64,000 bases of DNA from Neisseriaceae bacterium (GTDB taxonomy: Bacteria > Pseudomonadota > Gammaproteobacteria > Burkholderiales > Chromobacteriaceae). The DNA is taken from NCBI GenBank assembly GCA_027489245.1, contig JAIYAC010000014.1:1-64000 (forward strand), written 5' to 3'. The notes under the pieces were generated by a model. It was not told the DNA's origin. It was given only the letters and a program-made list of their open reading frames with translations, and made no database searches. Positions 35,392-43,974 of the stretch are shown here, in pieces (within the stretch, counting starts at the first letter, position 1; each line of letters opens with the position of its first letter). The position numbers and the translations under genes are program-made.

Positions 35392-36509
35392 AAGGGCGTT
35401 TCCCTGGCCGTGTGCTGATTTTTGCTACCCTGTTATTCCGTTTGCCATGGCAATGGCTACGGCGCAAACCGCAGCCGCACACCGTGCAGCGCATTCTGGT
35501 GCTGCATCAGTTTTTGCTGGGCGATGCGCTGATGGCTACCAGCTTGCTGGCCAAGCTGCGCGAGCGCTTCCCGGCGGCTGACATCGTGCTGGCCTGCCCG
35601 CCACTGCAAGCGGGCTTGTACGACAGCCGCCCCTACGGTGTGCGGGCCATCCCGTGGCACCCGCGTGACTTTGCCAGCATCCGCCGCCTGTTTGCCCTGC
35701 CGTGCATTGATATGGTGTACCTGATGGGCGAAAACCGCCTGAGCTATCTGGCCCGTGCCATCGGTGCGCGCTGGATTGTGGGTTTTGACGGCGAGATACC
35801 GCATTACAAAAACTGGCTGGTGGACGAGCGCATCCCTTACGCGGAGGAGCCGGAAGCGTGGACCGATACCGCCGCCAGGCTGGTCGACGGCCCCGCACCC
35901 CAGCCATTCGATCTGGCGCATTGGCCGCTGGGTGAGCAGCATGTACCGCCGCTGCCCGTACGCTATGTGGTGCTGCATGTGGGTGCTAGCTCCCCCACAC
36001 GCTACTGGCCGAGCGAATACTGGCAAAGCCTGGCAGCGTCATTGCGCGAGCGAGGTTTGGCAGTGGTCTGGTCTGGCGGGCCGGGCGAGCATCACCTTAT
36101 CGAGCGCGTTGCCCCGCTGCCGCAAGATACCGTTATTGCCGGCACGCTATCCCTGCCGCAACTGCGTGCGGTGTTGGCCGCAGCCCAGGCCTGTGTGTGC
36201 CCTGATACGGGTATTGCCCACCTGGCCAAGGTTGCGGGCGTGCCATTGGTGATGTTGTTTGGCCCGGGCTGTGAAACGCTGTTTGGTGCCAGCCATTTCT
36301 TTCGCCGTTACACCTGTCTGGGCGCCGGCCCGGCGCTGTTTCCCTGCCGTTTCCAGCGCAGCGTGCACCATCGCCCGGTAGATTGGGCGCTACGCTGCTT
36401 CCGGCCTGCCGGCGAGCAGCCTGGTGGCTGCAAGCAGGTGCAGTGCATGGCGGCAGTAAGGCCAGAGCGGGTGCTTCAATCTCTTCTGACTGCAGGAATC
36501 ATCACATGA
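35388..36509 (+). CDS. GT9 glycosyltransferase (heptosyltransferase family)
   Basis: The 373-residue protein has the GT9 pattern: RILVLHQFLLGDALMATSLLAKLRERFP, VVLHVGASSPTRYWPSEYW, then CVCPDTGIAHLAKVAGVPLVMLFGPG. A basic, hydrophobic N-terminus (about residues 1-30) may contact the membrane. The C-terminal part is Cys-rich. It probably adds a core sugar to LPS; the exact sugar is unknown. The ATG overlaps the upstream stop (ATGA), and its own stop overlaps the next gene likewise. Confidence 0.85.
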   Translation: MKGRFPGRVLIFATLLFRLPWQWLRRKPQPHTVQRILVLHQFLLGDALMATSLLAKLRERFPAADIVLACPPLQAGLYDSRPYGVRAIPWHPRDFASIRRLFALPCIDMVYLMGENRLSYLARAIGARWIVGFDGEIPHYKNWLVDERIPYAEEPEAWTDTAARLVDGPAPQPFDLAHWPLGEQHVPPLPVRYVVLHVGASSPTRYWPSEYWQSLAASLRERGLAVVWSGGPGEHHLIERVAPLPQDTVIAGTLSLPQLRAVLAAAQACVCPDTGIAHLAKVAGVPLVMLFGPGCETLFGASHFFRRYTCLGAGPALFPCRFQRSVHHRPVDWALRCFRPAGEQPGGCKQVQCMAAVRPERVLQSLLTAGIIT

Positions 36510-37810
36510 AGGTATTAGCCATATTGCGTCAGCCGGGTTTTTGGGCGGTTCTGCTCGCCATTATCTTTCTGACCGTATCCAATATCTCCCATACGATTGC
36601 ACTACGTTACCTGCTACTGGCTATTCTTCTGGCATGGGCTTTTGTCGAGAGACAGGTACTGGTGCGTATGCTATCCAGTTGGCCGGTACCAAGCTTGCTC
36701 CTGGGGGGCTTTTTGTTCTACGCCCTGCTACACAGCGTGATGCTATCAGGCTGGATGGCCACATCGTTGGCCGAGTGGCGCAGCCAGTTACTGATGGGGG
36801 GATTGTGGTTTATTTCCGGAATGGTGCTGTTTAGTCGTCAGCGATGTTTGTCCGTCATGGATTGCGTGGTGACAGCAGGGCTTTTGCTTGTGGCGGCTGA
36901 GGTTTTCATGGCGGTGCGTTACTACTATCTGCATGGCTCGTGGCTCTACATGGAAGTGTTCACCACGGCCACCAAGCTCGAGTTCACGTTTTTTGTGAAC
37001 TTTGCCATGGCATTTGTGGCAGTGCTGGCTGGTTTTGGTAAAGGTAAGACCCGTTTCCCGCTGTGGTGCCTGCTGGCAATTGGCGCCTTAATGTTTTTTG
37101 CCAGCTTTCACGCCGGTGCACGTAATGGCTTGATTGGCCTGAGCTACCTGGTGCTGTCATTTACCTTCATTTATGTGCTGACGCATCGTCAGCAGCTTTC
37201 CCCCGTACGCCTGGCCGTTTTATTGCTGATAGTGGGTGTCGGGATGGCCGGTTTTTTGTCCAAAGCTATTCACAAGGATGCGCGTAATCAGATTTTTGTG
37301 CAGTCCGCTACCATGGGCTGGCAAGATCGCGACGGCTCTGCGTGGTTGCGCATGGAGCCCTATCCGCTGTTGGCAGATGGCAGGGAGGTTGACGCTTCTG
37401 CTTATGAGCGCGTAGCGTGGATTCGTGCCGGCCTGGACCTGATTATTGAGCAGCCCATGGGCTACGGCTATGACCGGAGAGCGTTTCGCCAGGCGCTGTT
37501 CTCGCAAGGTAAACCCAACCAGATCGGCCACAGCCATAGCGGTTTTATCGATATGGCTGTCGGGCTTGGTGTACCGGGTGTTCTGTTATGGTTATCTTTC
37601 TGCGTTAGTCTGATCGTGATCGGTTTAAAGGCTTTTGTTTTGCGTCGTGAGGTGGCTGGCCTGGCACTGATGCTGGTGACTTGTGGCTTCCTTGGGCGCA
37701 TGGTGCTGGAGAGTATCAGCAAAGACCATATGCTGCATATTTTCCTGTTTACCGTCGCAGCACTGCTTGCGCAGATTCATCAGGCCCAGTCTGGTAAGTC
37801 GCATGTCTAG
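36506..37810 (+). CDS. O-antigen ligase family membrane protein
   Basis: The 434-residue polytopic inner-membrane protein has about ten hydrophobic segments. A large periplasmic loop at about 265-335 ends before IGHSHSGFIDMAVGLGVPGVLLWL, the Wzy_C/WaaL signature with conserved His. WaaL joins O-antigen or oligosaccharide to lipid A-core; related polymerases (Wzy) share the fold. Base composition is somewhat poorer in GC than its neighbours, common in surface polysaccharide genes. Confidence 0.82.
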   Translation: MKVLAILRQPGFWAVLLAIIFLTVSNISHTIALRYLLLAILLAWAFVERQVLVRMLSSWPVPSLLLGGFLFYALLHSVMLSGWMATSLAEWRSQLLMGGLWFISGMVLFSRQRCLSVMDCVVTAGLLLVAAEVFMAVRYYYLHGSWLYMEVFTTATKLEFTFFVNFAMAFVAVLAGFGKGKTRFPLWCLLAIGALMFFASFHAGARNGLIGLSYLVLSFTFIYVLTHRQQLSPVRLAVLLLIVGVGMAGFLSKAIHKDARNQIFVQSATMGWQDRDGSAWLRMEPYPLLADGREVDASAYERVAWIRAGLDLIIEQPMGYGYDRRAFRQALFSQGKPNQIGHSHSGFIDMAVGLGVPGVLLWLSFCVSLIVIGLKAFVLRREVAGLALMLVTCGFLGRMVLESISKDHMLHIFLFTVAALLAQIHQAQSGKSHV

Positions 37811-38906
37811 TCACATTCTCTTCACCGAATCCTCTCCCAATGTCGGCGGGCAGGAACTGCAGCTAATGCAGCAAATGCATCAGCTGGCCTTGCTGGGCTA
37901 CCAGCCGGTGCTGGCGTGCCGACCGGGCAGCCGGGTGGCTGCTGTAGCGCAAGCGCAGGGCTTGCAGGTGTTGCCGGTGCGTTTTCGTAACAGCGTGCAT
38001 TTGCCATCCATCGCCATTTTGCGTCGCTGGATCGCCACGCACAGGCCCCGGCTGGCCATTTGCCATAGCGGGCACGATAGCAACAACCTGGCCATTGCGG
38101 CGCGCCTGGTGCGCCATCGCCCCTTCCTGCTGCGCTCGCGTACCTATCAGCCGGGCAAGGCCTCTGCGTGGTCGTATAACCAGCTGGTGGATGCCACCAT
38201 GCTGCCCAGCCAGTATCTGCGCGATGCCTTGCTGCAGAACCCGGCTATCCAGCCTGACCGCTTGCACGTGGTGTACCCGGGTATCGACTTTGAGCGTATC
38301 GACCAGGATGCCCATGCCGCCTTGCCGGTACCCGTGCAGCAGTGGCTGCAAGACCACCCCGGCCCGCTGATGGTGCAGGCCGCCATGCTGCGTGGCGAAA
38401 AGGGCCACCAGACAATTTTGCAGGCCATGGCCTTGTTGGTGGCACGTTGGCCGCAACTGCGCTATGTGATTGCTGGCGAAGGCCCCGAGCTCGCGCATTT
38501 GCAGTCGGAAATCACCCGCTTGGGTTTGGCTGAGCATGTCTTGCTAGCCGGCATGGTTCAGCCGGTAGCCGCCTTGCTGGCACGTGCCAAGCTGGTACTG
38601 ATGCCGTCCAGCTACGAGCCCTTGGGCATGTCGCAGATAGAAGCGCTGGGCTTGGGCGTGCCCGTGCTGGCCAGCCGTACCGGCGGAATTCCCGAAACCA
38701 TTACCGACGGGCAAACCGGCCGCTTGCTGCCGCCGGGTGAGGTGCAGGCCTGGGCCAGCGCCATTGACCATGCCTTGCTACACCCCGACAAGATGCAAAA
38801 CCTGGCACAAGCTGGCTGCCAAGACGTGCGCCACCGCTTTTCACCCCATACCAATACTGCCCGCCTGCTGGCGCTGGCAGGGTTGGCCGCTACTGCCGTG
38901 AAGTGA
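37803..38906 (+). CDS. GT4 glycosyltransferase
   Basis: The 367-residue GT-B enzyme has ILFTESSPNVGGQELQLMQQM near the N-terminus, MVQAAMLRGEKGHQTILQA, and the donor-binding motif PSSYEPLGMSQIEALGLGVPVLAS followed by GGIPETITDG. It most likely adds a sugar in LPS core or O-unit assembly; donor and acceptor are unknown. It overlaps the ligase gene by eight bases and ends just before msbA, so the cluster is one transcription unit. It carries a dispersed 10-mer (38446). Confidence 0.87.
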   Translation: MSSHILFTESSPNVGGQELQLMQQMHQLALLGYQPVLACRPGSRVAAVAQAQGLQVLPVRFRNSVHLPSIAILRRWIATHRPRLAICHSGHDSNNLAIAARLVRHRPFLLRSRTYQPGKASAWSYNQLVDATMLPSQYLRDALLQNPAIQPDRLHVVYPGIDFERIDQDAHAALPVPVQQWLQDHPGPLMVQAAMLRGEKGHQTILQAMALLVARWPQLRYVIAGEGPELAHLQSEITRLGLAEHVLLAGMVQPVAALLARAKLVLMPSSYEPLGMSQIEALGLGVPVLASRTGGIPETITDGQTGRLLPPGEVQAWASAIDHALLHPDKMQNLAQAGCQDVRHRFSPHTNTARLLALAGLAATAVK

Positions 38907-38908
38907 CC

Positions 38909-40654
38909 ATGAACGATTCATTCAAACATAGCTGGCGGGTATACCGCCGGCTGCTCGCGTACATCCAGCGTTACTGGAAGGTACTGATCCTGTCGCTGAT
39001 TTCCATGACCATCGCCGCGTTGACCGAGGCGGCGTTTGCCCGCCTGCTCAAGCCGCTGATCGATGGTGGCTTTGTCAGCAAAGACCCGGACACCATACGC
39101 TGGGTACCGCTGGCCATCATCGGTGTGTTCATGCTGCGTGGCCTCACCAGCTTTATCAACGAATATACTGCCAGCTGGCTGACTGGTCGCCTGGTGCAAA
39201 CCCTGCGTGAGGAAATGTTTGCCAAACTTTTGCGCCTGCCGGTGAGCTTTTACGACGAGAGTCAGTCCGGGCGGCTGATTTCGCGTATCGCCAACGACGT
39301 GAACCAGGTGACCGAAGCCGGTTTCAACGTGATTACCGTGGCGGTAAAAGACGGCGTCACCACGCTGGGCTTGCTCGCGCTGCTGCTGTATACCGATTGG
39401 CAGCTCACGCTGATCTGCTTTGTGGTGATGCCTGCGGTGACGGCCTGCATGCATTTTGTCGGCAAGCGCCTGCGTGGCCTGGCGCGGGAAAACCAGCTGC
39501 GCATGGCCCAGATGACCCAGGTGGTGAGTGAAAGCATCGATTGCCAGAAAGTGGTCAAGATTTACGGTGGCGAAAGCTACGAGATCGGCCGCTTCCACGA
39601 GGCTGCCGATGCGCTGCGCCGTAATCAGGTAAAACAAAGCGCGGCCAGCTCGGCCAACACGGGTGTGACCCAGCTGATGATTGCCTGCGCGCTGGCGGCC
39701 ATCCTGTATTTCGCCGCGCTGCGTGCCCAGCATGGTGATTTCAGTGCGGGTGACTTTATGTCGTTCCTCACGGCCATGATGCTGCTGTTTGCGCCGATCA
39801 AGCGTATCACCGGCATTTCGCAGGCGCTGCAGCGTGGCCTGGCCGCCGCCGAGACCATTTTCCAGTTTCTGGATGAGCCGGAAGAGAAAAACACCGGTGC
39901 CGCCATGCTGCACAAGACCCGCGGCGAGCTGGAGGTGGTGAACCTGTCGTTCAGCTACCCCGGTGTAGAGAAGCGCGCCTTGCAGAATATCAATCTGGCC
40001 ATTCGTGCCGGCGAAACCGTTGCGCTGGTGGGCTCCTCCGGCTCGGGCAAAACCACGCTGGCTAGCCTGGTGCCGCGTTTTTACGAGCCGGATAGCGGCC
40101 AGCTGCTGCTGGATGGCAAGCCACTGGCAGACTACGCCTTGCCTGCCCTGCGCCAGCAGATCGCATTGGTGAGCCAGGACGTGGTGCTGTTTAACGATAC
40201 CGTGGCGGCCAACATTGCCTACGGCGCCTTGAATCAGGTAAGCCGCGAGCAGGTGATCGAGGCGGCGCGTGCGGCCAACGCGCTGGACTTTATCGAGGCA
40301 CTCCCACAGGGCTTTGATACCGAGATCGGTGAAAACGGTACCCGCCTGTCCGGTGGGCAGCGTCAGCGTCTGGCCATTGCTCGTGCCCTGTTAAAAAACG
40401 CACCGTTACTGATTCTGGATGAGGCGACCTCGGCCCTGGATACCGAGTCCGAACGCCTGGTGCAGGCCGCGCTGGATAACCTGATGAAAAACCGCACCAC
40501 GCTGGTGATTGCGCATCGCCTGTCTACGATTGAACAAGCCGACCGCATCGTGGTGATGCATCAGGGCGAGATCGTCGAAACTGGCACCCACCAGTCGCTG
40601 CTGGCGGCTGAAGGGTTTTATGCCAGGCTGCACAGTATGCAATTTACCGAATAG
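38909..40654 (+). CDS. msbA: Lipid A export ABC transporter MsbA
   Basis: MsbA flips lipid A-core across the inner membrane. The 581-residue half-transporter has a six-helix membrane domain (about 1-320) and an ATPase domain with Walker A GSSGSGKTT, Q-loop LVSQDVVLF, signature [15 protein letters not shown], Walker B LLILDEATSALD and the His switch VIAHRLST. I chose the ATG at 38909, six bases after an in-frame GTG. Its place at the end of the LPS cluster supports the role. A strong terminator follows. Confidence 0.93.
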   Translation: MNDSFKHSWRVYRRLLAYIQRYWKVLILSLISMTIAALTEAAFARLLKPLIDGGFVSKDPDTIRWVPLAIIGVFMLRGLTSFINEYTASWLTGRLVQTLREEMFAKLLRLPVSFYDESQSGRLISRIANDVNQVTEAGFNVITVAVKDGVTTLGLLALLLYTDWQLTLICFVVMPAVTACMHFVGKRLRGLARENQLRMAQMTQVVSESIDCQKVVKIYGGESYEIGRFHEAADALRRNQVKQSAASSANTGVTQLMIACALAAILYFAALRAQHGDFSAGDFMSFLTAMMLLFAPIKRITGISQALQRGLAAAETIFQFLDEPEEKNTGAAMLHKTRGELEVVNLSFSYPGVEKRALQNINLAIRAGETVALVGSSGSGKTTLASLVPRFYEPDSGQLLLDGKPLADYALPALRQQIALVSQDVVLFNDTVAANIAYGALNQVSREQVIEAARAANALDFIEALPQGFDTEIGENGTRLSGGQRQRLAIARALLKNAPLLILDEATSALDTESERLVQAALDNLMKNRTTLVIAHRLSTIEQADRIVVMHQGEIVETGTHQSLLAAEGFYARLHSMQFTE

Positions 40655-40672
40655 CCTGTTCATGGCACACCG

Positions 40673-40703
40673 AACCGCAGCCTGGTGCTGCGGTTTTTTA
40701 TTT
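40673..40703 (+). terminator. Terminator of the LPS/msbA operon
   Basis: Stem AACCGCAGC/GCTGCGGTT (40673-40681, 40687-40695) followed by a T-rich tail (TTTTATTTT). Clear rho-independent terminator. Confidence 0.88.
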
Positions 40704-40787
40704 TGGGCGTGGGTTATTGAATTACCTATGCGCTTTGAACCGTTTTCATGAATAGATACAGTCGTGGCACAGACGCTGAAAAATACA

Positions 40788-40811
40788 TTGACATGCATGA
40801 AAGCGCTTTCC
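40788..40811 (+). promoter_or_regulatory. TTGACA box and 12-bp palindrome before the pilin genes
   Basis: TTGACA (40788-40793) is followed by the perfect palindrome GAAAGCGCTTTC (40799-40810), inside TGAAAGCGCTTTCC. That matches the form of LacI/CcpA-type operators. No good -10 box is seen at the right distance. It lies about 70 bases before the FimT-like gene and could regulate the pilin pair. Confidence 0.4.
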
Positions 40812-40879
40812 TAAGCTGCACATCTCATTCATACGGCATTGCGGCTACGATTGTGCTGCCGGGCTGACGCGGGGGACCT

Positions 40880-41419
40880 ATGTCTCGGACACAACACGGA
40901 ATAGGCTTGCTGGAACTGCTGCTGGTGATGGCCTTGCTGGCATTGTTATGGAGCTGGTCTGCTGCCCCGTACGCCCGTTTCCAGAAGCAGCAAGCACTGG
41001 ATACGCAGCTGTCGCGCATTGCATCCGCCTTGATGCGGGTGCGCAGCGAGGCGATTACCCGTAATGCTTCGGTGCATATCTGCATCGGTAACTTGAAATC
41101 AAACCTGGATATCCAGGGCTGCCAGCAAGCCGCCAAAGAGGCCGACGGCTACCCCTTGGCCGAGGGCATCCTGTTCTTTATCGATAATGCCGGCGGCAGA
41201 GCAGGCATATACGACAGCAAGGAAGCCTTGGATGTGCTGACATTACCCCCCGGTGTGCATCTACAGTTATTCAGCAGTGTCCCGAGTTACCGCATACGGC
41301 CTAGCGGCGTGTTGTCTGCGCATGGTGGCGTCAGCTATACCGCTCGTGGCCTGGGGAGTGGTTTGTGCCGGCGTTTGCAGGTGAGTGCCACCGGCTTTCG
41401 CCATGTGAGTGATTGCTGA
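40880..41419 (+). CDS. FimT/GspH-like type IV pilus minor pseudopilin
   Basis: The 179-residue prepilin-like protein has a short leader ending in Gly7, then IGLLELLLVMALLALLWSW with the conserved Glu at +5, the class III leader cleaved by PilD. The C-terminal domain fits GspH/FimT (SRIASALMRVRSEAITRNASVHICIG) and has Cys pairs that may form disulfides. Minor pilins of this type prime pilus assembly, and FimT homologues have been tied to DNA binding in natural transformation. It is coupled to the next pilin gene by TGATG. Confidence 0.85.
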   Translation: MSRTQHGIGLLELLLVMALLALLWSWSAAPYARFQKQQALDTQLSRIASALMRVRSEAITRNASVHICIGNLKSNLDIQGCQQAAKEADGYPLAEGILFFIDNAGGRAGIYDSKEALDVLTLPPGVHLQLFSSVPSYRIRPSGVLSAHGGVSYTARGLGSGLCRRLQVSATGFRHVSDC

Positions 41420-41835
41420 TGACTAGCCGCGGTTTTACGCTGCTGGAGATGATGGTGGCACTGGCGATCGCGGCCATCCTGACCATGTTGGCCGCATGGC
41501 GTTATCAGGCCGAACAAGAGCGGGCTGCCCAGGCTGCCGTGGCAGCACTACTACAACACAACGCCGTGTTCATGGAGCAGTATTACAGCCAGCATGGCCG
41601 TTACAAAGAAACAGCGGCAAGCTGGCCTGTCTTGCCGCATACACAGTACCCGGCGCAGGGTACGGCACGTTATATGCTGGGTTTTGCCTCTGCTGCACGC
41701 AATACCGACAATGGTTATTTTGTGCTGCGCGCGACGGCAGTAGACGCGCAGCTGGGCTATGTCGAGCTGACCCAAACCGGCATCATGAAATATTGCGTAC
41801 TCGACGGCAGCAAAGAGCGCTGTCGTTTGGGCTAG
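41419..41835 (+). CDS. PilE/ComP-like minor type IV pilin
   Basis: The 138-residue prepilin has a five-residue leader, then FTLLEMMVALAIAAIL with Glu at +5, an alpha-helix, and the PilE/ComP-family pattern HNAVFMEQYYSQHGRYKE, followed by WPVLP and YFVLRATA. Cys126 and Cys135 form a small C-terminal disulfide loop with basic residues. ComP in Neisseria is a small pilin that binds the DNA uptake sequence. This one is a candidate receptor for the dispersed 10-mer, a hypothesis from context only. It contains one copy itself (41487). Confidence 0.82.
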   Translation: MTSRGFTLLEMMVALAIAAILTMLAAWRYQAEQERAAQAAVAALLQHNAVFMEQYYSQHGRYKETAASWPVLPHTQYPAQGTARYMLGFASAARNTDNGYFVLRATAVDAQLGYVELTQTGIMKYCVLDGSKERCRLG

Positions 41836-41836
41836 C

Positions 41837-42223
41837 TCAGGCTTGGTACATGAACAGGGGTTCGTAAGGGGCTAGCTCCTGGCCTGCGGCACAGATAGTC
41901 TGCCAGGACGGCTGGCCGTAAAGCTGCGGAGCCAGTTCTCTTGCCAGCTTGCAATAGCCCGGGATGTCGCGCAGGTAGGCCAGTGTCTGCAGTAGCAGCA
42001 CCTTCGCCTCTAGGTTGTTCGGCTCGCTGCGCAAAGTATGGCTAAGCACCTGAAACGCTTCGCGGCGCTTACCGTAGGCCAGAAACACTTCGGCTTCGCC
42101 AATGGGGTCGATCAGCCTTTCGCGGGGCGGTACATAGCGCCAAGGGCTGAGCCTGTGGCTAAGCAGGCCGCATTCCTGGCTGGTTTGTACTTTATCGGCA
42201 AGTATTTTTACAAGGCCTAACAT
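41837..42223 (-). CDS. FimV C-terminal-like protein
   Basis: The 128-residue soluble protein matches the pattern of the cytoplasmic C-terminal domain of FimV: DPIGEAEVFLAYGKRREAFQ, a TPR-like helical stretch (EPNNLEAKVLLLQTLAYLRDIPGYCKLARELAP), and the end WQTICAAGQELAPYEPLF. FimV is normally a large peptidoglycan-binding protein involved in pilus function and polarity; here only this domain is encoded. CAGGAGA precedes the ATG. It converges with the pilin genes, one base apart. Confidence 0.72.
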   Translation of the reverse strand: MLGLVKILADKVQTSQECGLLSHRLSPWRYVPPRERLIDPIGEAEVFLAYGKRREAFQVLSHTLRSEPNNLEAKVLLLQTLAYLRDIPGYCKLARELAPQLYGQPSWQTICAAGQELAPYEPLFMYQA

Positions 42224-42307
42224 AGCAATCTCCTGAGCGAGTATTGCTATTGTCCAGCCTTCGGTCAGCGCTGCCTATTCGTAGAAATTCGTAGTAGCTG
42301 TACGTAG

Positions 42308-43393
42308 CTATTCTGCGATGAAGCGGCTGTGCAGGGTGGCGTGCAGTACCGTCTCTGGTAGCGTTGCGACAATGGCATGACCCAGCTCGCGCATCAGCAC
42401 GAAGCGAATGGCACCATCGCTCACTTTTTTGTCATGGCTCATGTGTTCCAGCCAGGCGTCGTAGCCGAGGTTCGGGCTGACGGTCGGCAAGCCGGCGGCA
42501 TGCAGCAAGGCTTCGATGCGGCCAACATCGGCATCGCTCAGATAACCTAGCTGGCGGGAGGCTTCTGCTGCCAGCATCATGCCCGCTGCTACGGCCTCGC
42601 CGTGCAGCCAGGTACCAAACCCCAGCCCGGCTTCGATGGCATGACCAAAGGTATGGCCCAGGTTCAGCAGTGCCCGGACACCGCTTTCGCGCTCGTCCTG
42701 ACCCACAATGTCTGCCTTCATGGCACAGCAGCGTCGTACAGCCTCGGCCAGCACGGCTTTATCCTTGGCACGTAGCGCCGGCATATTGTCTTCCAGCCAG
42801 CCAATAAAGCTGGCATCGCCCAGCAGGCCGTACTTGATGACTTCAGCCAGGCCAGCCGACAGCTCGCGCTCAGGCAGGGTATCCAGCAGCATCATGTCCG
42901 CGATAACGGCTTTGGGCTGGTAGAAAGCACCGATCATGTTTTTGCCGAGCGGGTGATTGATGGCCGTTTTACCCCCGACAGAGGAATCCACCTGCGAGAG
43001 CAGGGTAGTCGGTACCTGGATAAACGGCACGCCACGCTGGTAGCTGGCTGCAGCAAACCCCACCATATCGCCAATCACGCCACCGCCCAGTGCAATCAGG
43101 GTGGTGCTGCGCTCGCATTTATGACGCAGCAAGGCATCAAAAATCAGGTTCAGGGTTTCCCAGGTTTTGAAGTCTTCGCCATCGGGCAGGGTGACGGTGA
43201 GAATGCTGACACCGTGCTGCTCCAATGCCGTTTTGAGCGTTGTCAGATAGAGCGGTGCGACGGTGGTATTGCTGATGATCACCGCCTTTTTCTGCTTCAG
43301 ATAGGGCAATAGCAGTTCGGCATTGCCCAGGATGTGCTGGCCGATATAAATGGGGTAGCGCGTGTCTGGCAGGGTGAGGTTCAGCGTGATCAT
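42308..43393 (-). CDS. aroB: 3-dehydroquinate synthase
   Basis: AroB converts DAHP to 3-dehydroquinate in the shikimate pathway. The 361-residue product has NAD- and metal-site motifs: [77 protein letters not shown] and [13 protein letters not shown] with metal-binding His residues. It follows aroK by five bases, the standard order after pilQ in many beta- and gammaproteobacteria. A dispersed 10-mer encodes VGR (42517). Confidence 0.97.
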   Translation of the reverse strand: MITLNLTLPDTRYPIYIGQHILGNAELLLPYLKQKKAVIISNTTVAPLYLTTLKTALEQHGVSILTVTLPDGEDFKTWETLNLIFDALLRHKCERSTTLIALGGGVIGDMVGFAAASYQRGVPFIQVPTTLLSQVDSSVGGKTAINHPLGKNMIGAFYQPKAVIADMMLLDTLPERELSAGLAEVIKYGLLGDASFIGWLEDNMPALRAKDKAVLAEAVRRCCAMKADIVGQDERESGVRALLNLGHTFGHAIEAGLGFGTWLHGEAVAAGMMLAAEASRQLGYLSDADVGRIEALLHAAGLPTVSPNLGYDAWLEHMSHDKKVSDGAIRFVLMRELGHAIVATLPETVLHATLHSRFIAE

Positions 43394-43398
43394 GGCGT

Positions 43399-43959
43399 TT
43401 AGCGGGGTTTGCTTTGAAGGGATACCAGCCGTTGTTCCAGCCGGTGAATCAGCACGTTTACATTCTGGTGCGAGGTGTCTATCACGATGTCGGCGATTTC
43501 ACGATAGAGCGGGTCGCGTACGGCAAACAGCTCTTCCAGCTTGCTGCGCGGGTCGGCGGTTTGTAGCAGGGGGCGGCTTTTGTCGTGCTGGGTGCGCGCC
43601 AGGATGTCGTCGATCTGGGCGCGCAAGTAAATCACGGTGCCGTGCTTGCGGAGTACCTGGCGGTTTTCCGCTGCCAGTATGGCGCCGCCGCCGGTAGCCA
43701 GGACGATGCCTTGCTGTTGGCACAGCTCGGCGATGGTATCGCGTTCGCGTTCACGGAATTTTGGCTCACCCTCGATATCGAAAATCGTGGTGATGCGCAC
43801 GCCTGTACGACGCTCGATTTCATGGTCCGAGTCGTAGAAGGTTTTGCCCGTGTGCCTTGCCAGCGTGCGGCCAACCGTGGTTTTGCCCGAGCCCATCAGG
43901 CCCACCAGAAAAAAATTGCCTGCCAGTTCCATGGCAGGCATTGTATCGGATGACTTCAT
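43399..43959 (-). CDS. aroK: Shikimate kinase I
   Basis: AroK phosphorylates shikimate. The protein of about 186 residues has Walker [19 protein letters not shown], the shikimate-binding Asp in [21 protein letters not shown] and ATGGGAIL. Two other in-frame Met codons (43941, 43932) are possible starts; none has a clear ribosome site, so the first, 15 bases after pilQ, is kept. A dispersed 10-mer lies in the P-loop region (43866) as VGR. Confidence 0.95.
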   Translation of the reverse strand: MKSSDTMPAMELAGNFFLVGLMGSGKTTVGRTLARHTGKTFYDSDHEIERRTGVRITTIFDIEGEPKFRERERDTIAELCQQQGIVLATGGGAILAAENRQVLRKHGTVIYLRAQIDDILARTQHDKSRPLLQTADPRSKLEELFAVRDPLYREIADIVIDTSHQNVNVLIHRLEQRLVSLQSKPR

Positions 43960-43974
43960 AACGTGTCTGCTAGC

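Noticed and set aside
36506..38906. LPS ligase region as a horizontally acquired island
   Set aside because: GC is only mildly lower, the genes are coupled to their neighbours, and there are no mobile elements or repeats at the ends.
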